DNA of 64,000 bases from Haematospirillum sp. H1815 (GTDB lineage: Bacteria; Pseudomonadota; Alphaproteobacteria; Rhodospirillales; Rhodospirillaceae): the NCBI RefSeq assembly GCF_012102705.1, contig NZ_JAAVTA010000003.1:143501-207500 (forward strand), read 5' to 3'. This document shows, one piece after another, positions 18,761-27,967 of the stretch; positions within the stretch are counted from its first letter, which is position 1; each line of letters begins with the position of its first letter. The notes beneath the pieces are model-generated. The model did not search any database, was not told where the DNA came from, and saw only the letters and a program-made list of their open reading frames with translations. The translations under genes were made by a program, and so were the position numbers.

Positions 18761-19602
18761 CTTGTAAAGGCCTCATCAAGAAGACCGGTATACACGGAAG
18801 CAACCGGCCCGCCCATCAGAACGTGGCCATCGGATTCACGCCACTCAACGGTTAATTCCCCCCCATCACAAACAACACAGACCCGACGATCGGCAAGCCC
18901 CCGCCGCACAGCGGCCACCAGCACAGCACAAGCCCCCGATCCACATGCAGGCGTTAGGCCGGCGCCACGTTCCCAAACCCTCATCTTGAGATGATCACGG
19001 GAGCAGACCTCGACGATTTCAACATTGGTACGATCCGGGAACAACGGATGGTTCTCGATACGTGGCCCCAGAACAGCAAGGGGCACATCGTCAAGACGGG
19101 AGACAAAGAAAACAGCGTGGGGGTTTCCCATCGACACCAAGGATGGCCTGGAAAGATCGCCGACGGACAGGTCAACCTCCAGCGTGTCGCCCGCCTCGGA
19201 TACAGGGATAGCCTGCCAATCCAGGGACGGGGCTCCCATATCGACGACAACACCGCCCGCTGACACGCCACGGAAAGCCTCCAGCAATCCGGCATGGGTC
19301 TGGATCCGAACGGCGGATAGATCAGACTTTTCATCCAGAAGCACACTTGCAACACACCGTGTGGCATTACCGCAAGCCCCGGCTTCGGATCCATCCGGAT
19401 TGAAGATACGCATAAAAACAGAAGCCGCCTGATGCTGCGTAGGCTCCAGGACCACAAGTTGGTCAAACCCCACACCATACCGACGGTCACCAAGGCGGGC
19501 AATCATACCAGGGTCAAGGGCAATCGGATCCTTGCGGGCATCAATGACAACAAAGTCATTCCCCAGACCATGCATCTTTCGGAATGGAAGCGCCCCGGTC
19601 AT
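18757..19602 (-). CDS. dapF: Diaminopimelate epimerase
   Basis: A 281-residue DapF. Both active-site cysteine motifs are intact: GACGNATRCVA and TPACGSGACA. It starts MTGALPFRKMHGLGNDFVVID, which is standard. It converts LL- to meso-diaminopimelate for lysine and peptidoglycan synthesis. It is the first gene of the coupled dapF-mtaB-ftsY run. Confidence 0.97.
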   Translation of the reverse strand: MTGALPFRKMHGLGNDFVVIDARKDPIALDPGMIARLGDRRYGVGFDQLVVLEPTQHQAASVFMRIFNPDGSEAGACGNATRCVASVLLDEKSDLSAVRIQTHAGLLEAFRGVSAGGVVVDMGAPSLDWQAIPVSEAGDTLEVDLSVGDLSRPSLVSMGNPHAVFFVSRLDDVPLAVLGPRIENHPLFPDRTNVEIVEVCSRDHLKMRVWERGAGLTPACGSGACAVLVAAVRRGLADRRVCVVCDGGELTVEWRESDGHVLMGGPVASVYTGLLDEAFTR

Positions 19603-19652
19603 CGCGTACCCTCACTCTTTGCCCAAGTTCGCGAACTATGCCCCGCCTTCCC

Positions 19653-19688
19653 CAAAAACGGAAGCGCCCGCTTGAGTACAGCGGGCGC
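19653..19688 (-). terminator. Rho-independent terminator after carD
   Basis: On the minus strand an 8-bp stem GCGCCCGC / GCGGGCGC with a 9-nt loop is followed by TTCCGTTTTT. It starts 31 bp after the carD stop. Confidence 0.75.
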
Positions 19689-19719
19689 ACCGGATCAAAA
19701 AACAGCAGAACAAAACCAA

Positions 19720-20214
19720 TCAGGCTGCCAGAAGGAGCTTTTCCAGCTTGGCCGCCGCCGCATCGGTTTCAATCTGTTCCAGGGCAGCAAGTTCACAGGA
19801 CAGCCGCTCCAGCGCCTGTTCATAGATCTGGCGCTCGGAGTACGACTGTTCCGGCTGGCTGGCATTCCGGTACAGGTCCCGCACAACCTCGGCAATCGCA
19901 ACCGGATCACCTGAATTGATCTTTTGCTCGTACTCCTGAGCCCGACGGCTCCACATCGCACGCCGAATCCGGGCACGCCCGGTCAACGTTGTCAAGGCCG
20001 TATCCATGGTTTTACGGGTTGAAAGACGCCGCAAGCCCGATGCCTTGGCTTTCGCAAGCGGAACCCGAAGAATCATCCGGTCACGCTCGAAGCTGATGAC
20101 AAACAGCTCCAGCTCTTGACCACCAATAACCCGCTTCTCGATTTCCAGAACCTTGCCCACGCCATGAGCAGGGTACACGACGTAATCACCGGCAGCAAAG
20201 GTCAGGTTGGACAT
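19720..20214 (-). CDS. carD: CarD-family RNA polymerase-binding regulator
   Basis: A 164-residue CarD/CdnL protein. The N-terminal Tudor-like RNAP-interaction domain reads YVVYPAHGVGKVLEIE...FVISFERDRM, and the helical C-terminal domain carries the conserved WSRRAQEYEQKINSGD segment. CdnL stabilises open complexes at rRNA and growth genes and is important in alphaproteobacteria. It is a stand-alone gene with a terminator. Confidence 0.95.
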   Translation of the reverse strand: MSNLTFAAGDYVVYPAHGVGKVLEIEKRVIGGQELELFVISFERDRMILRVPLAKAKASGLRRLSTRKTMDTALTTLTGRARIRRAMWSRRAQEYEQKINSGDPVAIAEVVRDLYRNASQPEQSYSERQIYEQALERLSCELAALEQIETDAAAAKLEKLLLAA

Positions 20215-20627
20215 TCTTGTTCTCTCTTTCTCAAATACAAACGTTCAGCACCAGCCGCATGACCGGCACCTGAAGTCGCTTCCCAAAAACAGACGGGGCC
20301 AGGAAAACCACACCCGCCCAGCTTCCACCAAAAGCGGAGAAAGCCGGTAATTATGGCCGCCAAAAGGCCAAAACCAGAAGAACCCGGAATATTCCGGGCC
20401 AAGAACGTAAAATTCAAAGGCGAGAAACAAAGACCCGGCCGCAACCCGGGTTAACGGCAGTGTTTATACCACGAACGGCCCTGCAACGTCAGACGAAAAT
20501 GCAATAGATTCTGTGGGGGAATAATACCGCCCAACATAAGTCCATATGAATCAATGATTTTCAATTATGCATAGGTGGCATGCACCCAACGCAGAGGCAA
20601 GCCGATGCACAGGTAAAGAGGGGATAT
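20215..20627. other. 413-bp intergenic region between fdxA and carD
   Basis: No credible gene is seen. It should contain the carD promoter on the minus strand. A 16-bp perfect palindrome CCCGGAATATTCCGGG lies at 20383-20398, about 170 bp upstream of carD. The rest is AT-rich near 20500-20590 without a clear motif. Confidence 0.5.
20383..20398. promoter_or_regulatory. Perfect 16-bp palindrome upstream of carD
   Basis: CCCGGAATATTCCGGG is a perfect 16-bp palindrome with no loop, so it resembles a dimeric-regulator operator more than a terminator. No U-tract follows on either strand. Confidence 0.4.
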
Positions 20628-20957
20628 TCATCCCCCCGGCTTCAAGCTGACCATATCCTTTTTTCCCGGCTTGTTCTGCCACTGATCCGCGTCAGGAAGA
20701 GGGTCCTTCTTGCGGGTAAGGTTGGGCCAGAGCTTTGACTGCTCCCGGTTGAACTCAGCCCACTCGGCCGCTCTTGGTTCAGAATCAGGGAAAATAGCTT
20801 CAGCCGGACATTCCGGTTCGCAAACGCCACAGTCTATGCATTCGTCCGGATTGATAACCAGAACATTCTCACCCTCGTAAAAACAATCAACAGGGCACAC
20901 CTCTACACAGTCGGTGTACTTACACTTTACACAGTTTTCAGTAACAACGTACGTCAT
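20628..20957 (-). CDS. fdxA: Seven-iron ferredoxin FdxA
   Basis: A 109-residue ferredoxin starting [17 protein letters not shown]. The cysteine pattern Cys9, 12, 17, 21, 25 and a second [11 protein letters not shown] cluster is that of the [3Fe-4S][4Fe-4S] Azotobacter FdI type. The C-terminal extension [15 protein letters not shown] is typical. ATG 20957 gives the conserved start; an upstream in-frame start would add 11 unrelated residues. It is a cytoplasmic electron carrier. Confidence 0.96.
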   Translation of the reverse strand: MTYVVTENCVKCKYTDCVEVCPVDCFYEGENVLVINPDECIDCGVCEPECPAEAIFPDSEPRAAEWAEFNREQSKLWPNLTRKKDPLPDADQWQNKPGKKDMVSLKPGG

Positions 20958-21021
20958 CTGCGGCTTTATCTCCGCTTTGTGGACAATCAACTCCCGGCGA
21001 CAAAACAGTCCGGGAAGGCTA

Positions 21022-22056
21022 CTACGCTGCCCTGACCCTTGCGGCCTGGGACAGTTGCAGGAAAACCCGCGCTATAATCTCAACCTCTGGCATGCCGGTT
21101 GACTTGCAGCTCATCTCCGCCTCCAGCAAAAGATCAAGGGCGCGGACAGTTCGATTCGGCGACCACCGGGCAAGCTGGGCGAGAAAACGTGCCCTCAGCT
21201 TCCAAAACACAGGCGGCCTTAACAAGCCCAAGGCCCGCTCGCGATCATACCCGGCAGCCAAAGCCCCGCCAACCAGATGCAGGCGCTGGAAATGACGCAC
21301 GGCAGCCCGCAACAAGGATACTCCCACAACGCCTTCCCCCGAAAGCCGGTCCAGGAGACGTTGCGAGCCTGCAATATCTCCATCTGCCACAGCAAACAGG
21401 AAATCATCAATAGCCAAGGCCGAAGCATCGCCAATGCAGGCCAGAACATCGTCTGCCTGTATCATCGCACCACTACCGGCCCCAACATACAGGATCAGCT
21501 TTTCAAGCTCCTGCCGGGTTACCGAACGATCACCACCCAGACAAGCCAGAAGGCAGGCCATCGCATCGCGGGATACCTCGAAACCCGAACGCGTAATGTG
21601 CGACTGTATCACAGCCTCCAGCGCAGCACCTTCGTCCAGATAGCAGGGCACAGCAGCAGCCAGCGCATGGGACTCGCAGAAGCGGCGCAGGGATGACTTG
21701 GCATCGCAGACACCGGCCTGAAGAACGACAAGGGAATCTCCCCTCCAGTCTTCTACCAGATCAGCCAAGCCCTTGGACAATGAATCACCGGCATCACGTA
21801 TACGGACAACACGCCGCCCCCCGGTCAATGAGAGGGCAGAGATCTCCTCACCCAACCGGGCAGGGTCTTTTGTAACAGCCGAACAGGATAATTCGGAAAC
21901 CCGGAACGGATCACCCGGATCACCAGCGACAGACGTCACCAGTGTCTGGGCACGCTCGCGCACCAGCCCTTCATCCGGACCATAGAGCAAGACTATCCGG
22001 ACACACGTGTCAGGCCGCTGGCAGAAGGCATCCGCACGCTCTGCACTGATTTTCAC
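21022..22056 (-). CDS. holA: DNA polymerase III subunit delta
   Basis: A 344-residue Hol[16 protein letters not shown] near the N-terminus, [15 protein letters not shown] and the helical C-terminal collar domain fit the delta subunit of the clamp loader. The start is GTG 22056, overlapping the lptE stop as GTGA. The leuS-lptE-holA order is conserved in alphaproteobacteria. Confidence 0.93.
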   Translation of the reverse strand: MKISAERADAFCQRPDTCVRIVLLYGPDEGLVRERAQTLVTSVAGDPGDPFRVSELSCSAVTKDPARLGEEISALSLTGGRRVVRIRDAGDSLSKGLADLVEDWRGDSLVVLQAGVCDAKSSLRRFCESHALAAAVPCYLDEGAALEAVIQSHITRSGFEVSRDAMACLLACLGGDRSVTRQELEKLILYVGAGSGAMIQADDVLACIGDASALAIDDFLFAVADGDIAGSQRLLDRLSGEGVVGVSLLRAAVRHFQRLHLVGGALAAGYDRERALGLLRPPVFWKLRARFLAQLARWSPNRTVRALDLLLEAEMSCKSTGMPEVEIIARVFLQLSQAARVRAA

Positions 22057-22640
22057 GGTACCTGGTCCCGCTCGCCGGAAACCCCGGAAGAGAAGTACAC
22101 AGCCAAAGACCGCGCAATATCATCGGCCAATTGCTCCATGGCCCGGGTCCTGGCATCACGCTCGGACACAACCGCAGCATAGTTCTCGGACAACAGGTTC
22201 CAAGCCACCAGCGATTGGGAGTAGCCCCGCCACAAAACTTTTGGCTTCCCCGTCCGGTCTTGCGGGGCAACCTGATTTTGGCTCGTCCCGGGAATCTCAA
22301 CCAGCACAGCATTCGCAACAGTTCGAAGGGAGGCCCGGGTACCAAATCCCTCCTTCTGGAAGGCTTGATCCGAACGATTTTCTGTTACCGTGACGTCAAG
22401 CTTGTAACGCTTGCGGACATAACCACCTGCACGTTCCAACTTCCGCTCCAGGGCATTGCGCAGAATTTGCCCGCTCCGGTTCTCGATAACACCTACATCC
22501 ACTGCGGCCAGCTTCTTGGCCACTCCGGCATCCTGAGTCTCTCCCACCGAATACAAGGGCGAAAAGCCACAACCGGCCAACAACAGGGTACAGGCCAGAA
22601 CACCAGCCCGTACAACTTTCGTTCGATCAGGCCACCACAT
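22053..22640 (-). CDS. lptE: LPS-assembly lipoprotein LptE
   Basis: A 195-residue lipoprotein. After a short basic N-terminus comes a hydrophobic signal ending in the lipobox LLLAGC, then GFSPLYSVG. LptE plugs the LptD barrel in the outer membrane during lipopolysaccharide insertion. ATG 22640 overlaps the leuS stop by 14 bp and was chosen because it gives a normal lipoprotein signal. Identification rests on context and the G-C-G-F-x-P-L-Y start seen in the family. Confidence 0.88.
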   Translation of the reverse strand: MWWPDRTKVVRAGVLACTLLLAGCGFSPLYSVGETQDAGVAKKLAAVDVGVIENRSGQILRNALERKLERAGGYVRKRYKLDVTVTENRSDQAFQKEGFGTRASLRTVANAVLVEIPGTSQNQVAPQDRTGKPKVLWRGYSQSLVAWNLLSENYAAVVSERDARTRAMEQLADDIARSLAVYFSSGVSGERDQVP

Positions 22641-25206
22641 TGACAATCTTGCCCGGAACAATGACAACCCTCCGCACAGGATGCCCGGCAATCTGGGCCT
22701 GAACCGTGTCCAGCGCCAGGGCTATAGACTGGATTTCTTCCTCGGAGGCCGAACGGGCAACTTCAATCGTACCCCGCAACTTACCCCGAACCTGCACCGC
22801 CATGGTCACCGTCTCATCTTCCAGGAGCGCAGGATCAAAAACAGGCCATGACGATTCAGCCAGCATGGCAGTATGCCCGAACTCTTCCCAAAGTTCCTCT
22901 GCAATATGGGGGGTCATCGGCGCCAGCAAGTGTACAGCCGTCTGCACAGCAAACCGGAAAGCGGCACAGGCTTGGCCATCCGCCTTGTCCAAAGCAGCAG
23001 CGGCATTGACCAGCTCGCGGACACGGGCAACCGCCGTATTGAAGCGCAACCGTTCCAGATCTTCAGTAACCTGGGCTATCGTCTTGTGCGTAAAGCGCAC
23101 CAGAGAACCGGCAGCGGATGTATCAACGGGAAGGGCAGAGTCTGCACCCACAACCACAGCCTCACCAGCCATGCGCCACAGTCGGTTGACAAAGCGCCAA
23201 GCTCCTTCGATACCGGCATCACTCCAGTCAAAATCACGCTCTGGCGGACAATCCGAAAGCATGAACAAACGGGCAGCATCCGCCCCATAGGCTTCAAGAA
23301 TGCTGTCAGGATCAACACCATTCTTCTTTGACTTGGACATCTTTTCGGACCGGCCGACGACAACGGGCTTGCCATCAGCCACGCACACCCAAGATCCATC
23401 CGGCGTCCTGTCTATCTCACCCCTCTCAAGCCAACGGCCATCAGAGGACCGGTAGGTCTCCATGCAAACCATGCCCTGGGTAAACAGTCCGTCAAAGGGT
23501 TCATCAAGATCCAGATACCCGCAAGCCTTCAGGGCCCGGGTAAAGAAACGGGCATACAGGAGGTGGAGCACAGCATGCTCCACTCCGCCGATATACTGGT
23601 CAACCGGCAACCAGTAACGGACCAGCTCCCGGGCAAAGGCTTCCGTGCTGTTCTTGGGGTCACAGAAGCGGGCAAAATACCAAGATGATTCGAAGAACGT
23701 ATCGAAGGTGTCCGTTTCCCTCTGCGCGGCCGTTCCACACGAAGGACAGGCGACATGCTTCCACGTCGGGTGATGTTCCAGTGGATTACCCGGTTTGTCA
23801 AAGGAGGCATCATCGGGCAAACACACCGGAAGATCAGCATCAGGCACAGGGACAGCACCACACGCCGGACAATGGATCACCGGTATCGGACAGCCCCAGT
23901 ACCGCTGACGCGAGACGCCCCAGTCGCGAAGACGATACTGGATGGTCCCTTCGCCAGCTCCCGATTCTTCAAGCCGCGCAATCACAGCCCTGCGAGCGGC
24001 AACCGTATCCATGCCATCCAGGAATGATGAATTGACCATCACCCCATCACCGGTCCATGCCTCGGAGGCTTGGTCCTGACACGCGATAAAGGCAACGGCA
24101 TCGCCATCGGCGGGGGCTACAACAGTCCGAACCGAGAGGCCGTACTTGCGGGCAAAATCCATATCGCGCTGATCATGGGCAGGACAGCCGAATACGGCAC
24201 CGGTGCCATAATCCATCAGCACAAAATTGGCCACATACAACGGGATGCTCAATAACGAATCAAGGGGATGCACAACACGCAGCCCCGTATCGAAGCCCTT
24301 CTTTTCGGCTGTCTCGACAGCTTCCTCCGACGTTCCAAGACGATCACATTCGGCAATGAATGCTTTCAGATCCGGATTCCCTTCCGCCAAAGAGGTCGTG
24401 AAAGGATGATGCGCCGAAAGAGCGACAAAAGAGGCCCCGAACAAGGTATCCGGACGGGTTGTGAAAACATCAATCACATCATCCCGGCCCTGTACGGCCC
24501 AACGCACCCGCGCGCCCTCGGACCGCCCGATCCAGTTTGCCTGCATGGTGCGGACCTTGTCGGGCCAGCGGTCCAGCGTTTTCAGGCTGTCCAGAAGCTC
24601 GTCGGCAAAATGGGTGATCTTCAGGAACCACTGGCTGAGCTTACGCCGCTCCACAAGGGCACCGGTACGCCAGCCCCGACCATCCACCACCTGCTCGTTG
24701 GCCAACACCGTATTGTCCACCGGATCCCAGTTGACCCACGACTCCTTGCGATAGGCCAAGCCTGCTTTCAGGAAATCCAGAAACATCTTCTGTTCATGGC
24801 GGTAATAGTCCGGCGAGCAGGTTGCGAATTCGCGCTGCCAGTCCACAGAAAGACCCATTGGCTTCATCTGGGCGCGCATGGCGTCAATGTTCTGCATGGT
24901 CCAGGCACCGGGATGCGCACCACGCTCGATAGCCGCGTTCTCGGCGGGCAAGCCAAAGGCATCCCAGCCCATAGGGTGAAGCACATTGTATCCCCGCGCC
25001 CGCTTGAACCGGCTGACAACATCACCAAGGGTATAATTCCGGACGTGCCCCATGTGGATACGCCCCGAAGGATAGGGGAACATTTCCAGGACGTAGTACT
25101 TCGGGCGCGACGGGTCCAGGCGAGCCTCAAAACAACGCTGGTCTTCCCAGCGTTTCTGCCACTTCTGTTCCGTTTCCTTGATATTGTAGCGATCCGGGCG
25201 TGTCAT
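22627..25206 (-). CDS. leuS: Leucyl-tRNA synthetase
   Basis: An 859-residue class I synthetase. The HIGH-like motif is [14 protein letters not shown] and the KMSKS motif is [10 protein letters not shown]; the CP1 editing domain lies between about residues 230 and 420. ATG 25206 gives the usual start [20 protein letters not shown]; the open frame upstream is not family sequence. First gene of the leuS-lptE-holA unit. Confidence 0.98.
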   Translation of the reverse strand: MTRPDRYNIKETEQKWQKRWEDQRCFEARLDPSRPKYYVLEMFPYPSGRIHMGHVRNYTLGDVVSRFKRARGYNVLHPMGWDAFGLPAENAAIERGAHPGAWTMQNIDAMRAQMKPMGLSVDWQREFATCSPDYYRHEQKMFLDFLKAGLAYRKESWVNWDPVDNTVLANEQVVDGRGWRTGALVERRKLSQWFLKITHFADELLDSLKTLDRWPDKVRTMQANWIGRSEGARVRWAVQGRDDVIDVFTTRPDTLFGASFVALSAHHPFTTSLAEGNPDLKAFIAECDRLGTSEEAVETAEKKGFDTGLRVVHPLDSLLSIPLYVANFVLMDYGTGAVFGCPAHDQRDMDFARKYGLSVRTVVAPADGDAVAFIACQDQASEAWTGDGVMVNSSFLDGMDTVAARRAVIARLEESGAGEGTIQYRLRDWGVSRQRYWGCPIPVIHCPACGAVPVPDADLPVCLPDDASFDKPGNPLEHHPTWKHVACPSCGTAAQRETDTFDTFFESSWYFARFCDPKNSTEAFARELVRYWLPVDQYIGGVEHAVLHLLYARFFTRALKACGYLDLDEPFDGLFTQGMVCMETYRSSDGRWLERGEIDRTPDGSWVCVADGKPVVVGRSEKMSKSKKNGVDPDSILEAYGADAARLFMLSDCPPERDFDWSDAGIEGAWRFVNRLWRMAGEAVVVGADSALPVDTSAAGSLVRFTHKTIAQVTEDLERLRFNTAVARVRELVNAAAALDKADGQACAAFRFAVQTAVHLLAPMTPHIAEELWEEFGHTAMLAESSWPVFDPALLEDETVTMAVQVRGKLRGTIEVARSASEEEIQSIALALDTVQAQIAGHPVRRVVIVPGKIVNVVA

Positions 25207-25359
25207 ACGTATCAGCCTTGCAGTATTTCTGTCCTGCATACCGCCGGGCAAAGCAGAACACCACAGCCGGGGAAACAGGAAAAACGGAAAACGGGGAGGG
25301 CAACGCCGCACCGCGACGACCGGCCCATCCCCCGCTCAACAGACAAAAACAAAAAGATC

Positions 25360-25953
25360 TCAGGAACCAGCCGCGCTGCGCAGCTGGCGGGCACGGGTCA
25401 GGACCGCATTCTCGAATTCGGTCGTCACGGCGGGGGCAACAGCGACATCAACCCACTGCCCGGAACGACCACGCTCCTGACGGAAAACCGAAACCTTCAG
25501 ACCATCAGAGCGAAGTGCACGACCGAGAATGTAAACATTGACCTTGAAACGCTCATCCGGCGTTTCCGGAGGCGTGTACCAGTCCGTGATGATGACACCA
25601 CCAAATGGATCCGCCGAAGAAAGGGGCATGAATGAAACCGTGTCCAGAGACGCACGCCACAGGAACGCGTTGACGGCAACACCGGCCCCGCCAGCATCTT
25701 CATCCTTGGACTTTCCACCCAACAGGTTGATTCCACCCTTGCCAAAGATGGTGTCGCGCTCTTCCTCGCCACGGCCCCAGCTGCCATCGGCACGCTTTTC
25801 ATAGGGGCGGCTGTCAACATCGGTTCCCTGACAGGCGGTCAAGGTCAATGCGGCAAGCGCAACCAGCCCGGCGCGGAGCACAGTGGCCATGGACTGCCGG
25901 CCACGGCAGGCGCGAACAGAAGAACCGGTAAGGATGTTATCGATACGTTTCAT
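25360..25953 (-). CDS. DUF3576 family lipoprotein
   Basis: A 197-residue predicted outer-membrane lipoprotein. The signal region ends in LTACQG (lipobox with Cys near residue 41). The mature part contains the DUF3576 signature: GKGGINLLGG, LWRASLDTVSFMPL, FGGVIITDWY and NVYILGRALRSDGLKVSVF. The family is alphaproteobacterial, of unknown function, and usually sits upstream of leuS, as here (153 bp). Confidence 0.9.
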   Translation of the reverse strand: MKRIDNILTGSSVRACRGRQSMATVLRAGLVALAALTLTACQGTDVDSRPYEKRADGSWGRGEEERDTIFGKGGINLLGGKSKDEDAGGAGVAVNAFLWRASLDTVSFMPLSSADPFGGVIITDWYTPPETPDERFKVNVYILGRALRSDGLKVSVFRQERGRSGQWVDVAVAPAVTTEFENAVLTRARQLRSAAGS

Positions 25954-26154
25954 AGCGATCCGTAAACTCTTGCTGTCGGGTCAGGGCCCGGGCCACAGGG
26001 CCGCAGACGGTGATACCCGCCCTTATACCAGTCCTTGCAAGAAAGGGGGAACGGAAAAACTGTCTGCACGGACAGAACTTCGTACCCAAGGCTTCACAGT
26101 GCCCATCCTGTTCATATTGCGGGGGCGACAGAAAGCGTTGCACAAAGACCACAG

Positions 26155-26163
26155 TGTGGATAA
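26155..26163 (-). promoter_or_regulatory. Isolated consensus DnaA box
   Basis: TGTGGATAA on the + strand is TTATCCACA on the minus strand, a perfect match to the consensus DnaA box. It lies 27 bp upstream of the proposed porin promoter, far from the putative origin. Confidence 0.45.
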
Positions 26164-26189
26164 ATAAGCACAATTTCGCGTGCAATATG

Positions 26190-26219
26190 TTGACGCAACA
26201 CGGCATGGATGTATTGATA
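26190..26219 (+). promoter_or_regulatory. Candidate promoter of the first porin
   Basis: TTGACG at 26190-26195 and TTGATA at 26214-26219 are separated by 18 bp. The second porin has the same arrangement (TTGACG-N18-TAGATA), which supports the call. Confidence 0.45.
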
Positions 26220-26224
26220 ATCCC

Positions 26225-26240
26225 ACCTTCGGGGGAAGGT
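26225..26240 (+). promoter_or_regulatory. 5' leader stem-loop of the first porin mRNA
   Basis: ACCTTC-GGGG-GAAGGT forms a 6-bp perfect stem with a 4-nt loop at the expected 5' end of the transcript. A protective 5' hairpin is known for abundant porin mRNAs; here the role is inferred. The remaining leader to the ATG is about 130 nt. Confidence 0.45.
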
Positions 26241-26369
26241 TTCCGTCCTGCGCCCTGCTTTCGTTTGGGCTGCCACCCGGAAAAAAGGGCCTGAAACGTT
26301 CTCCTGTATGGAACGCGCGCGTGCGCAATGCCGGGGTTCCGGCCAACCAGATTCAGGGATGTTGAAACA

Positions 26370-27641
26370 ATGAAAAAACTTCTTATCGGCACAAGTGCCC
26401 TTGTTGCGGCCTCTGCGCTGGCCGGTGTGGCCAATGCGGCAGAGCCGTTGAAGCTGTCTGTCGGCGGCTTTGGTTCGGTGTTCACAGGCTATGCCTCCCA
26501 GGAAGACAAGTACCTGAATGGTCTGCGTAGCTTTGGGAACGGCAGCGAAGTGAGCGCAGTTGACGTCAAAGGTGACAACGAACTGCACTTCAAGGCCAAG
26601 AGCACGCTCGACAACGGCCTGACCGTTGGCTTCAAGGTGGAAATGGAAGCCGGCGGCAAGGATCCTTCCGGCAAGGTTGTAGACGAATACCACATCAGCT
26701 TGGGCGGGGCCTTCGGGACCATCATCGCCGGCGCTGACGACAATGCCTTGGTCGCTATTGCCAACCGTGCACCGCACATGGGTGGCCGCCTTCTTGGCGC
26801 CGGCCTGTCGGATGGTGACATGGCCGAAGGTCTGTGGATTGTGAAGCCGAAGTCACTGTCGGCAAAAAATACAAGCGCCACTGATCTTGTGACAATAGAT
26901 GGTGCCAAAGGCGGATATGCCACATACGTTGACACCAATGGTGACAGCGAATCGATCAGCTACCTGACCCCGGCCATTGCTGGCTTCACGCTTGGCGCCA
27001 CCTATGTGCCAGACGCCGACCAAGGACGCAACAAGGCAGACCAGCCCCTTGGCAGCAACACCCTGGATGCCTATGGCGTTGGCTTGGCCTATGCCGGCAA
27101 GTTCGGGGATCTGGGCATCAATGCCGACATTGGCTGGTTGACCGGCGACCATCCAACAGCCGACAGCCACAATGAATACCAGGCCGGCCTGCACCTGTCC
27201 TATGGCGGGTTCATGATTGGCGGTGGCTATCGCCTGATTGACCAAGACTACAGCACAGCAACCGGAACTCCGGCAACGGACTCCACAAAAGTGATCACAA
27301 GCGATGCTGATGCCTGGGAAGTGGGTGTTGGCTACAAGAGCGGCCCGTATGGTATCGCGCTTGGCTATACTGAAACGTCGGTAGACAAGAAAAGAAACAT
27401 CGTAGCGGTCACATCAGGCATTGCTGCAACAGCCTCCTCGGGCAAGGACAAGACCCGTATTGTCCAGCTGACCTCGGAATACACCATGGGTCCAGGTGTC
27501 ATGCTGGTCGGTGGCTTGGGCTATGCCAAGTACGATGACAAGACCATCAGCGGTAACGCCGCCGGCCTGACGGCGGATCAGCGGAAACTCGGCAAGAACA
27601 GCGGCTGGGTTGCGGTGACCGGTCTGTCACTGGCGTTCTGA
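26370..27641 (+). CDS. Outer-membrane porin (first of tandem pair)
   Basis: A 423-residue gram-negative trimeric porin. The signal peptide MKKLLIGTSALVAASALAGVANA ends in an A-N-A cleavage site, followed by AEPLKLSVGGFGSVFTGYA, the first beta strand. The acidic loop 3 region and the repeated amphipathic strands are visible, and the protein ends in GWVAVTGLSLAF with the terminal Phe recognised by the BAM machinery. ATG 26370 follows AGGGATG. It is a close paralogue of the porin at 27968-29242. A terminator follows. Confidence 0.93.
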   Translation: MKKLLIGTSALVAASALAGVANAAEPLKLSVGGFGSVFTGYASQEDKYLNGLRSFGNGSEVSAVDVKGDNELHFKAKSTLDNGLTVGFKVEMEAGGKDPSGKVVDEYHISLGGAFGTIIAGADDNALVAIANRAPHMGGRLLGAGLSDGDMAEGLWIVKPKSLSAKNTSATDLVTIDGAKGGYATYVDTNGDSESISYLTPAIAGFTLGATYVPDADQGRNKADQPLGSNTLDAYGVGLAYAGKFGDLGINADIGWLTGDHPTADSHNEYQAGLHLSYGGFMIGGGYRLIDQDYSTATGTPATDSTKVITSDADAWEVGVGYKSGPYGIALGYTETSVDKKRNIVAVTSGIAATASSGKDKTRIVQLTSEYTMGPGVMLVGGLGYAKYDDKTISGNAAGLTADQRKLGKNSGWVAVTGLSLAF

Positions 27642-27683
27642 TAAAACGTGGTCCTGCCACGGTGGGACCACGCCGAAAAACAG

Positions 27684-27714
27684 AAAGGGGGCTGCTCGTC
27701 AGCTCCCTTTTTTT
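27684..27714 (+). terminator. Rho-independent terminator after the first porin
   Basis: AAAGGGGGCTG / CAGCTCCCTTT stem with one bulged base and a 5-nt loop is followed by a run of seven T. It lies 42 bp after the porin stop, so the second porin needs its own promoter. Confidence 0.88.
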
Positions 27715-27842
27715 GCCTTCTTTTTGCCACAACAAACAATCGAACGTCGGCATTAGATATTTGACTATATATTTCTGGTTATTTGTATGTGTTGTATTTG
27801 CAACACTTATAAAAATACGTGTGAAATATCATTGTTACACGA

Positions 27843-27872
27843 TTGACGGTACAGGCGCTGATCCCCTAGATA
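27843..27872 (+). promoter_or_regulatory. Candidate promoter of the second porin
   Basis: TTGACG at 27843-27848, an 18-bp spacer and TAGATA at 27867-27872. The same hexamer and spacing are found before the first porin. Confidence 0.5.
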
Positions 27873-27889
27873 GCCATCACTGCATCACA

Positions 27890-27938
27890 TGCATGCACGC
27901 CTTTCCGGTCTGGAAAGGCACTGTGTGATGTGCATGCA
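27890..27938 (+). promoter_or_regulatory. Structured 5' leader of the second porin
   Basis: A perfect 8-bp stem GCCTTTCC / GGAAAGGC with a 5-nt loop (27899-27919) is flanked by two copies of the palindrome TGCATGCA (27890-27897 and 27931-27938). It starts about 18 nt after the -10 hexamer and ends 29 nt before the ATG. It may stabilise the mRNA or bind a regulator or small RNA. Confidence 0.5.
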
Positions 27939-27967
27939 TAACCAGATAGACAGGGATCAGAACTGTT

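Noticed and set aside
20202..20444. 80-codon minus-strand frame running into carD
   Set aside because: Composition is irregular, it overlaps the carD start region and a palindrome, and shows no family similarity.
24268..25635. A 455-codon open frame on the + strand opposite leuS
   Set aside because: It is fully antisense to leuS, which has complete synthetase motifs, and its translation is low-complexity basic sequence with no domain.
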